From Colias croceus (taxonomy: Eukaryota; Arthropoda; Insecta; Lepidoptera; Pieridae): 64,000 nt of DNA. A model generated the notes under the pieces. It did no database searches, was not told where the DNA came from, and saw only the letters and a program-made list of their open reading frames with translations. Position numbers and translations under genes: made by a program. The stretch is from contig NC_059541.1 of NCBI RefSeq assembly GCF_905220415.1, forward strand, positions 10,490,501-10,554,500, given 5' to 3'. Below are positions 1 to 8,629 of the stretch, in pieces; positions within the stretch are counted from its first letter, which is position 1; every line of letters begins with the position of its first letter.

Positions 1-130
1 GTTTTGTCTGCGAAGATCTGCAATGAATATTGTGGAAGACATTTATTTGTGTCGTCTTAGAGCAAACCAATTTTGGGCTTTCTTGACTTTTAAGTACGAA
101 ATTTATTGATTGCAGATATGATTGGAGTTA

Positions 131-376
131 TCCATACTATTAATATTATAAATGCGAAAGTAACTCTGTCTGTCTGTCTGTTACTCAATCACGCCTTAAC
201 TACTGAACCAAATTGCATGAAATTTGGTATAAAGATATTTTGATACCCGAGAAAAGGTAGGCTACTTTTTACCCCAGGACGTAGGATAGGTTTTATCCCG
301 GAAATCCCACGGGGGGAACGGGAACTATGCGCGTTTTTCTTTGACTGCGCGGACGATGCCGCGGGTGGAAAGCTAG
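131..376 (+). mobile_element. Lep1-like non-autonomous Helitron (type A)
   Basis: It starts TCCATACTATTAATATTATA, carries (GTCT)n near 170, then GAACCAAATTGCATGAAATT, and ends GGAAAGCTAG followed by T. A TC start and a CTAG end before T are Helitron hallmarks, and no target duplication is expected. The close relatives in this window are at 40714 and 61697. The 3' end resembles the type D copies (GCGGG.GGAA.CTAG) more than its type A relatives. No coding capacity. Confidence 0.65.
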
Positions 377-1627
377 TAATTAATAAATCACTAGTGACTT
401 AGAAGATTATGATGATTTTTCCAATATATGTTTTTAACATTACTTAATTTAGGTAATGAAAATGATGATTTTAATAAAAAAAACTATTTCTAAACACCAA
501 ATTCAAAAACTATAAAGTAATTTAGCCTTACACGTGCAAAATGAATGTCTTTAAGAAAAATCACACAATGAAATAATTGAAGGACCATCACATTTCTCAT
601 GAACATACAAAAATAATCTACCGAAATGATAAACGAAAATTAGTATAACTTTTGAAATTCGACAACACTGACTACATAACCCACCTCGTCGTTACCTTGT
701 TAATAAAATAACAAAAATACTCGAGAATTTCGTCGCTGCAAATATTAGTAACAAATTAATATATTTTTTTTATAATTCATAGAAATCTCCAAGTTACCAA
801 GTTTAAAATCTCGTATTTTCATCATATCATTAAGGCTTCAATTTAAGCTATTTATATAAATCCCATCTAAAACTTATTCCGTGATTTGGGTAATAAAGTA
901 TTGAAAATTCTTACCTGAAAATATATGTTAAAAAATTAAAATAAATGTCTGTTATGAGACATGTTATACAAATATTGTATAAATACTTTTGATTTAGTAA
1001 AAATGACATTAATAAGTTAGCAAGTACCTACGTTTAAATTACTTTTTAAATTAGTTTTACAAAATAATTTTCAATGAATATTCTAACTATATCGTTATAA
1101 ATTACGAAACGACTATATCAAAAGTATTTTGAAATAAAAAAAAAACTTATGATACTAATAAATAATAAGTACTAAATAGATACTATGTTTTTTACAACTG
1201 CTGGTCCTTTTTTATTTCCAGCATATTCATTCATTACAAACATTACCACACAAAACCAAAATAGTTATTTTGTTTTCTTTCTCATTACTATTTTCATTGT
1301 TTCTTTATACATTCAATAAACTCTCATATAGACAATATTTCTTATTTGCTTCAACTTCACAACATTTTTAGTTAGTAAAAAATCACTCTCATATACTATA
1401 AGTCATATATTATGCACAAAAATCTCTCGCATGGGCGTTTACACATACTTAAGTTAATTTTAAAATAAATTTATCAATTTAGACTTTATTTATTTATAGT
1501 TCATATCATTGACCAATAAAAAACTTAAACTTGGTAATAAATAAAATCTCTCAAACACTCATACATTGGTCTTCCTAAAGTCATTGTATTTCAAGTTATG
1601 CATCACCACCATCCCACTAAACCATTG
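377..1627. other. Non-coding, AT-rich jing intron or 3' region
   Basis: No credible exon is seen. The left part is plain AT-rich sequence. From about 1180 rightward the plus strand becomes strikingly poor in G. A minus-strand TATTTTCAG|GTAAGA at 915/914 places an acceptor directly against a donor (see findings). The remaining C-terminal codons of jing were looked for here and not recognised. Confidence 0.5.
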
Positions 1628-2525
1628 AGCACACATATAAGTCGAGTATCTTTTCCAAAACCTCATTCACAACAAAACCACACAACGTAAAAAAGACCTC
1701 CTCCCTCTTTCAACTTAATCTCTCTCTCTTTCTTCCCTTAATCAGCAACAAAGCACGCTCACACATTAATACCACATATTAAAAGTTCAAATAAATAAGT
1801 CCGAAACTATCAAAAACGTACTCACACATTTGCCGACTAGTACTTCGACAACATCCTCCCTTCCCTCTACTACCAAACGATCAAATCATACTTACACACT
1901 ACTATCGTCTACAACAACTACCTATAAAGCACCCTACTCAAAAAACACCCCCTTCCCTGCCCTACCCCTATAAATAATATACGTACTTACTCATTCATAT
2001 AATCATATTCACACATTAGTCAAGTCACCTTTTCATTCACGCTACTCAATACCTATAAACCACCCAGCCCAAATCTCCCCCCTGCCCTACCACTGCTAAA
2101 ACTGCCCAACCCAAAGAAAACCCCCTGCCCTACCCTACCAAAAACAAAGCATACTCACACATTAGGCGGATAGTACGTCATCAGCGCTTCTCTCCTGCCC
2201 CCAGGCGCAGCTCTGGTAGCAGTCAATGCCGCGTGCAGTGTGAGCGTGTGGCGGCCGGGCGGCTCGCGCAGCGGCCCTCATACACACTCATTCATACAAT
2301 CGTTTTCACACGTTAGACGAGTAACCTCACCATTCACAGTATAAACCATCCAACTTACAGACACCCCCTTCCATACTACAACACTACCAAAAGCACATTC
2401 TCACACACTACCCTCTTATTACCACACAAAAACCATACCATTAAAAACCCTGCGTTACCAACAACCCAAAAAACACCCCCCATTTACATCCACTACAGAA
2501 TAAACCCCATACTTACACATTAGGC
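1628..2525. repeat. Degenerate tandem array repeating the jing exon/donor boundary
   Basis: The core (A/T)CTCACACATTAG, which on the minus strand reads CTAATGTGTGAGT (exon end plus splice donor), recurs with substitutions near 1628, 1757, 1822, 1891, 2009, 2154, 2304, 2400 and 2512. Spacings are roughly 65-150 bp. Longer stretches also align between units: ACTCATTCATA.AATC starts units near 1990 and 2287, and ACCTATAAA.CACCC recurs near 1920 and 2050. Only the units at 2154 and 2512 retain the coding part. The array appears to have grown from the 5' splice site region of the last visible jing exon. Confidence 0.6.
2159..2276 (-). CDS. Partial duplicate of the jing C-terminal-domain exon (copy B), possible alternative exon
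   Basis: On the minus strand this segment repeats the last 38 codons of the exon at 2517-2724 (from LREPPGRHTLTL to MTYYPPNV) and keeps a strong donor, AATGT|GTGAGT. Nine bases in eight codons differ from copy A and all nine are synonymous (for example CTC/TTG Leu, GAG/GAA Glu, GGC/GGG Gly). The 5' third of the exon, including DFFDSGMMEGL, is missing. At the left break an AG (2278-2277) gives phase-1 entry, compatible with the exon ending at 3205 (reading S-G-P-L-R-E-P-P), but the tract before it is poor in pyrimidines. It is either a functional alternative exon or part of a composite repeat held identical at the protein level by selection or conversion. Decay as a plain pseudo-exon should have produced amino-acid changes. 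Confidence 0.6.
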
Positions 2526-2724
2526 GGATAGTACGTCATCAAGGCCTCTCTCCTGCCGCCCGGCGCAGCTCTGGTAGCAGTGAGCGCCGCGTGCAGTGTG
2601 AGCGTGTGTCGGCCGGGCGGCTCGCGCAGCGGGCAGGCGCCGCCGAGCCGCCAGCGCGTGCAGCGGGACAGCCGCCACGCGAGACCCTCCATCATGCCCG
2701 AGTCGAAGAAGTCGAACATGCGCG
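2517..2724 (-). CDS. jing: jing exon: start of the C-terminal AEBP2-type domain (copy A)
   Basis: The acceptor is ACAATTCCAG (AG at 2726-2725). The reading gives RMFDFFDSGMMEGLAWRL, aligning with the DFFDAQTLDAIRHR region of AEBP2, then HTLTLHAALTAT and ALMTYYPPNV, which sit where AEBP2 has the strand preceding LLHWMPEDILPDVW. An in-frame TAA is present, but it overlaps an excellent splice donor (AATGT|GTAAGT, last exon base 2517, phase 2). The more likely reading is therefore that the protein continues into a further exon. I could not find that exon in 1-2150, so it probably lies left of the window. If the TAA were used instead, the protein would lose the end of the domain. GC content is far above the flanks, as expected of a conserved exon. 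Confidence 0.92.
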
Positions 2725-3204
2725 CTGGAATTGTATACTCGATAATTAGACTATGTTCCAACGAATATATGAAGAAGAAAAAAGGAAGAAAACACGTTTA
2801 TTAAGCGAAAAAGACTGAAAATTGGCTACAGTATTAATAAATGCTGCATACTGGATACTTATGTATTTAGTAGCTCTTCGCAGCGACTTCACCCGGATAA
2901 ACATTTTTTGACAAATTCTTCAAATGGTTTAAAGCTATTTAATTACCCCCATCGAAGTAGAGACGAATCCAAGTAATCAAATATCATTTAAATTCCTCAC
3001 CTCAATAATTGCTTATCCTACTTTATGTAAGAATGTATACCGTATGGATATATTATTATGTTTATTCTTCACACAAAAATAGGATGATGATGAGACTTTA
3101 GGTTACATTGTACAAAGATAGTTTGGAATAGCACGGGTCCTATTTAACTGAGTGACGTGCTAGTGACGCGGTGGGTTCCAGTTAAATACAAAATTAACAC
3201 TCAC
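2725..3204 (-). other. jing intron, 480 bp
   Basis: It is bounded by donor GTGAGT (3204) and acceptor CAATTCCAG (2725). AT-rich, with nothing else recognised inside. Confidence 0.85.
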
Positions 3205-3346
3205 CCGACCAAGGCTGTCTCCTATACCGCAGCTTCTTGCCATTCCTGCGTATGAGTTTCGACGAGCTATCGCTAGACTTCCGCCCGGTGCCGCTCGACT
3301 GCGACGACTCGTTGAAGTGGTTGTTCACGTGTCGCTCCAACAAGGT
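3205..3346 (-). CDS. jing: jing exon: end of zinc finger 3 and basic tail
   Basis: This 142-nt exon follows acceptor TTTCCAG (AG at 3348-3347) and ends at donor TCGG|GTGAGT. It starts with TLLERHVNNH, which completes finger 3 (C-x4-C-x12-H-x3-H with the previous exon). A Ser-rich linker follows, then the basic run KLIRRNGKKLRYRRQPWS. That run corresponds to the Lys/Arg-rich segment after the fingers in AEBP2, which contacts nucleosomal DNA (family knowledge). The exon ends after the first base of a codon. Joining to the exon at 2724 gives WSARMFDFFD, the conserved junction expected for this family, so the splice choice is well supported. Confidence 0.95.
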
Positions 3347-4778
3347 CTGGAAATATCGATACAATGCTGTAACCATGGCAACGAGATAGACGGCAGTCTC
3401 TACAGCTCTCAGTTCGTGTAAAATGATCATTTTGTAAATTGGGATTATACCCCCAAGACAGCAATTTTTTAAAGGATAAACAATTAAAAAAATCTAAATT
3501 AATTGCACTTAATAATAAGATTTGTTACAACTTTCATAAATTATACTATTCTTTCCTTTCTTCTCAGTCATGTACATGAAAATCCTGCATTCTCATAAAT
3601 ACGACGGAAAGGAAACCAAACAAATGATACATTTCAACATACATTTATAGAAAACCGTGATCATTTTTCATAAACCTTTAGCTAACACAATACTTGTATG
3701 GATCCTCCAGTGAGTCCAGGATTGGCACATCTCGGAATAGTTAAAAATAAATAAAAGAATGGCATTTAAAAACAATAACAAAAGAAGTCGCTTTCGTTGT
3801 AACTCCACCAGGCCAACCTCCTTCAACCTTAGGACAGAAAACACAAAGCACAGTTTATTGTTCCCGAAAATCCGAAGACTACGATGTTGCAATTTATATC
3901 CAAGTGGCAACGTCACGGCATAACTAATAAATATCGAATGATGACATTAACAACCGAAGACAAGAACGAGCTAATAATTTTGTGGAATTGGCAACCGGAG
4001 ATGAATTTAGAAATAAACAAAATGTATACGTGACACGCCACGCGGTCAACGAGTAATTGAATCACGTAGAATAAACAAAGTGATCAATTAATATAAATTT
4101 TGAAAACTCGACCGAGACCCTACATGGGTAAATACGGAAACAGCAGATTAGAAGATTACCATGGTCCAATCACTATTGACTGGATAAAGCTTGAAAATAA
4201 AAGCAGAGAAGAAACTAAGTCTATAAAGTGTCAATAGATCTCGTTAATCGGGGATTCGGAATTATTTGCCCACGGCTCCGCTGGCGTGCCCAGGAAATAA
4301 ACATACGTGAAATGTTGAAGGAATGCAAATACTACGTTATAATAATAGAGCGTAAGTTAAAAGATTAATAAGTAACCGTAAGCTATTTAATCTTGAAGCG
4401 GGGAAAGCGGGTGTTAATTGCTTTTTTAATATAAAAATATTAGGTCATAAAGAGGCGATAAAACAACAAAAACTGCGGCAGGTGGTTAGTGAATCGCATC
4501 CAATCGATTCTCAAGCTAATAACAAAAAGTGGGCAATCAGACAAACGTATACTACTCGGAGAGTAGAGACACATGCAAATCTGTGATAACTTCGAATCCA
4601 GATTACCGGGATCTATCGACGAGCAAAACTGACGACCAAAATGCCAGACCGCCAGAACGACATAGACAATAACCCATTCAAGGACGACGCGAGCGCGTTA
4701 TTGTGGATTCGTTTTGGCGATGAGTATCCTGGGTTCTGCAAGAAGAGTTTTCAGTTTTGTACTGGAACGTAATTGTAC
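3347..4778 (-). other. jing intron, 1.43 kb
   Basis: It is bounded by donor GTACAA (4778) and acceptor TTTCCAG (3347). No coding or repeat signature was recognised. Short open frames here are chance. Confidence 0.85.
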
Positions 4779-4958
4779 CTGAGTGGAGAATCTTCTGTCG
4801 CAGCCGTCGACGATGCACTTGAAGGGCTTGTTGCCGCCGTGCGAGAGCGTGTGCCGCTCCAGCCACAGGCGCGAGCAGGAGGGCTTCCCGCGGACCTTGC
4901 ACTGCTGCCAGAGACATACGTAGTTCTGTTTCCCAACTTGCGTTTCAACGTGGACGGA
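4779..4958 (-). CDS. jing: jing exon: end of zinc finger 1, all of finger 2, start of finger 3
   Basis: This exon is exactly 60 codons, phase 0 at both ends. It follows acceptor TACATTTCAG (AG at 4960-4959) and ends at donor ACTCAG|GTACAA. The first residues, SVHVETQ, supply the final histidine of finger 1 (C-x4-C-x12-H-x4-H across the intron). Finger 2 is CLWQQC...HTLSH with a long C-x4-C-x15-H-x3-H spacing. The linker SHGGNKPFKC leads into finger 3, CIVDGC, whose histidines are in the next exon. The order and wording (VCLW, KPFKC, DGC) match the three-finger block of AEBP2/Jing. In vertebrate AEBP2 this block helps PRC2 engage nucleosomes. Two of the three fingers are split by introns, a useful marker of the family gene structure. 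Confidence 0.96.
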
Positions 4959-5243
4959 CTGAAATGTACAATTCGAACATTTAAATACTTTATTATTCTA
5001 TTCAATGACATATGTATTTTTATTACTCTCAAAATTCGACTTTAGATAGAAAGAAAAATGTGTGTTGATGATAAGTAAAATAAAAATACATTTAAATAAT
5101 CTGATGCCAATAACACATTAAGTTTTAAGAACTAGTTTTGAACAATAGTGCACACATATTAACTACTTCACATTTATAAAATTATGGTTTAATCTTTAGT
5201 CAATAACAGTTTTCAAGTAAATACTATAAAACATAATACACAC
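4959..5243 (-). other. jing intron, 285 bp
   Basis: A short AT-rich intron with donor GTGTGT at 5243 and acceptor TTTCAG at 4959. It interrupts zinc finger 1 between Gln and Ser. Confidence 0.88.
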
Positions 5244-8004
5244 CTGCAAGTGTTCCAATAAACTCGAATCACTATCAAATTCCAGCTTGCAATTCTCCCA
5301 TTGGCACACACTAACGGTAGTCGTAGTGTCTGAACTAGACGTCCTTCTATCACTGTCAGATTTCGTAAGATTTTTAGGCGGAAACCTTAACGTTTTAGGT
5401 TGCTTAAGTATAGGACTCTTTTGCGACTCCGACTGACTCGTCGCGTCCATCGAACTCACACTCACACTCAGCGACAACAACGAGGAATCCTCGTCGCATT
5501 CCTTGCTACCCTGTGAGTCACTCGGCGAATCTATCGACTTATCCGTACCGATCCCTGACTCGGAGGATTCCGTTGTTGCGCTATTAAAATTAGCTTCTAT
5601 CACAGTGCTTTCGACATTCGATGATACGTCTTTTAACACAGTTATTTGAGTGAACACAGTTTCTTCGCTTCTCGATACCTCTTCCATTTTAATCTCTTCA
5701 GGCACATTCTCTTTTCTCGACGACTTATTCGTTGACGCCGCTATTGCTTCACTATCCGTCACTTTATCCGACATCAAATCATCAAGCTTACCCGAACTTA
5801 CTTCAGCAAAAGGCCTCGATGTGAATTTTTTAGAATCTAATGGAACTATGTTATTATTAACATTTTTAGACAGCCATGGAATATCACACTTTTGATTTTT
5901 TAATTCAATTAGGTCTGTCTCCTTAACTGTACTGCTAGGTGGCTCTGTGCCTTGAATTGGGTTGTCAGGAGGTTTAACAGGCGCTATCGGTATACTACTT
6001 GTATGCAAAGTCTGCGTATTAAATGTGGGTACTATGGGCGGTGGGTGCTGAACAATCGGGTTTGTATATGTAGAATGCGATAAGCAGGCGGTATTTACTG
6101 TAGAATAACTCCAAGTTTCCTTGACGTTTGGCACTGAAGTAACTATAAAACCTGGTTGCGGAACCAACATCGGATGGTTTAGATTGACATTAAAATGATT
6201 AGATTTCTGCGGTGTCATTGCAGTTTGTATTGCAGGAAAGCCTTTGTTGAGAACAGAAATCGGTTGACTTGAGACAGGATTCGTCTTGTTGCCAGGCGGA
6301 AACGAAGATGGTATTGCATTTGATAATTTCAGCAACGTACCGTTGATAAGTATTTGCGTCTGCTGATTTTGCATATGATTCTGCCGCTGTGCGGTTAAAG
6401 GCTGTGTTTGTGGAAGGACAAAGTTTGGTACCTTCGCCATAAGGTTAGGTATTTGAACTACAGTCCCGTTAATATTTTGTACGAGTGGAAACACAAACTG
6501 TCCATTTATTTTTGTCGGGCTTGTCACATTGACATTAGGCCTATTGAATGTGATGTTGCCTTGTTGGTTAAGGGTGCCTATACTACCTTGTTGGTTCAAA
6601 GTAGCGATACTACCCTGCTGATTCAACGTTTGCGCAGTCAACCCATTTTGCGGTATCCTTAATGTAGTAAGCATGACATTTTGCGGAACAGCCATAAACG
6701 TTGATAAGTTCGTTGATGTGACCGTTCCGTTGCACGGCTGTTGAACATTGATTTGATGACCATTTTGTAAATTGTTTACAGGTACATTCAGGCTATTTAA
6801 ATTGCCATTAACTGTCATCGACATTTGTCTAACACCGTTTGGAATATTCATCTTTGGTGCTGTATTCGCCTCGCCCGGCATATTTCGTAACGTTGTACTA
6901 GAAACGGAATTCACACAATTTTGTTTTTGCAACTGGACTTGTTTGAGGTTGTTTGCCTTTGACCAAGTGAGGTTTTTACTATTTGCGATACACGCTGAGG
7001 ACTTCCTGTTGGTTCTTTTTGGTGCCAAGTTAGCTTTTTTGACTGTTTCCTTTTTAGCGGCAATGGGTTTGTTTACCAAATTTAAGTTATTAGAGCCACG
7101 TGTTACACCATTCATTCTACTGTCTAATTTTGTTGTATAGCTAACTGTTCCATTAATTTTTGCTTCGGTCTTCAAGGTTGAAACTTTATTTCTATTTTGA
7201 TTCATGGAAGTGGCAGGTGCAATTCTCACCCCAAACATTTCGTGTGATCCCGGTATTGGCACTTTGTTGTTTTGGGAATTATTGATGTTCTGTTTATTAA
7301 GGTTAGGTTTTATTTTGGCGGATGGGTCAAATGCTAATCTCTTTTCACGCTCTATTTTCTTATTTTCAACTAATCCATTTAGAATCCCACACGACAGCTT
7401 ATCTTTGTTGATCTTTTCAGTTACTTGTCGTACTTCTACGAAGCCGTTCATCGTGTGCACCTCCTTGCTTTCTTTAGGCCTACAGTACTCGAAAACGCTA
7501 TCGGCGTTGGCATTTGAAGGTGGTTTACTGAGATCTGTAGGTTTAGGATCTATGCTGGTCATTTGCGACAACGGTTTATGCATAGCCTGTGCTTGTTTTC
7601 CTACATCGATCAAGACTTTGGGACTTAGCGTTTGCGATAGATAGGAGATGTATTTTTCGAGATCTTGCGTTACACCATTTTTGGGGAGGCACTTCTTTTT
7701 GGTGTCATCGTTGTTGACAGAGTTGGAGTCTCGCTTGAGGCTGTTCTGGGGTTTCATTTTATGGTTGAAGTACTCTGTGATGCGGCGATGAACGGGTGGG
7801 TTCGGCCGGCGGACCGGCGCGGGCTGGGCCGCGAGGCGTCGCGGAGCCGGCGGCGCCGGGTCGCTCGCCCAGGGCGGCATACGCACGCCCGCGCTCTCCT
7901 CGCTGGTGCTGCAACCCGATTCGGGGCTACGCGGCGAACGTGGCTCGGTGATATCGCTACCGCTGCAACCGCTGCTCTCCGTCGGGCTCAGCACCGCCAC
8001 GCCA
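5244..8004 (-). CDS. jing: jing (AEBP2 orthologue), large internal exon with low-complexity body and first half of zinc finger 1
   Basis: The acceptor is a T-rich tract ending in CAG at 8007-8005, and the donor is CAG|GTGTGT with the last exon base at 5244. The first exon base completes a codon begun upstream, so the reading frame continues 5' and the true start codon is outside this exon. The apparent ATG at 8024 lies in the intron. The roughly 920 codons begin with a Ser/Pro/acidic segment (SPTESSGCSGSDITEP), then an Arg/Pro stretch, a PIP-box-like ITEYF, a long Asn/Gln/Thr-rich middle with three tandem LNQQGSI-type repeats, and a Ser-rich acidic end. The exon closes with CQWENC and LLEHLQ, the start of a C2H2 finger (C-x4-C-x12-H) whose last histidine is in the next exon. 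Known of the family: AEBP2/Jing is a nuclear PRC2 accessory factor; in Drosophila jing acts in border-cell migration and in tracheal, CNS midline and appendage development. Most of the body is disordered and not conserved, so the identification rests on the fingers and later exons. Confidence 0.93.
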
Positions 8005-8479
8005 CTGAAAAGAAAATAATGCAATCAGTTTTTGTACTGCTTTATTTCATCATTGATTTTTGTGATATTGGTAATCATGATGATGATAATTGGTTCCGCT
8101 TCCTATCAATACTTTTATTACAATTACCATTCGGCTAATAATTCCTCAACATGTCTAAAAGTAAGTTATAATTGCTCAATTAATACGATAAAACTAGTTT
8201 TTGTACTATGAACCTTATTGAAATAAAACATTAATTATTGGTGAAAACTGTCTCAATATTATTAACAGCATACCACGTTTGTGTTTCTCTTGTTGTTTCA
8301 ACATAATGTGATTTAACATTTAGTAATTGTTATTCAATCATAACAATCATAGTGTACATTGTTACTTGCATAAACATCGTCTATCAATCTAGACTGCTAG
8401 GATATTATGTTAATGACAATCAGCTGTTGAATGGTTGCGATCGATATTACACGAGGTTAGAAAGAGTGATTGCGGGAGC

Positions 8480-8620
8480 GAGACGGCAATAGTACTCCGT
8501 AGTCGGTAGTTGTGAAGAGGACGCGCGGTGCAATGCCCTGCCGCTCGGTGCAGTGACGCAATCAGACGCTGCACTGACCGACGCGCATTACTATTATTAT
8601 TTTTGGACATGTGACATTCA
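8480..8620 (-). promoter_or_regulatory. Candidate core promoter about 500 bp upstream of the large jing exon
   Basis: A local GC-rich patch carries GGTCAGTGCAGCG on the minus strand. TCAGT at 8577-8573 matches the arthropod initiator, and an AAAATAATAATAG stretch lies about 30 bases upstream. A transcript starting here would run toward the exon at 8004, but no donor of the right phase was found before it. This is inference from motifs only; it could equally be intronic. Confidence 0.25.
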
Positions 8621-8629
8621 CAGCACGTA

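Noticed and set aside
2159..2724. Copy A/copy B as two haplotypes mis-assembled in tandem
   Set aside because: Nine silent differences in 38 codons is far more than expected between alleles, and copy B is truncated inside diverged repeats. Not fully excluded without read depth.
8005..8024. ATG at 8024 as start of the jing protein
   Set aside because: It lies upstream of an excellent acceptor (TTTTCTTTTCAG), so the reading MHYFLF is intronic.
5650..8138. Long plus-strand frames opposite the large jing exon
   Set aside because: Shadows of the real minus-strand coding exon; no independent signal.
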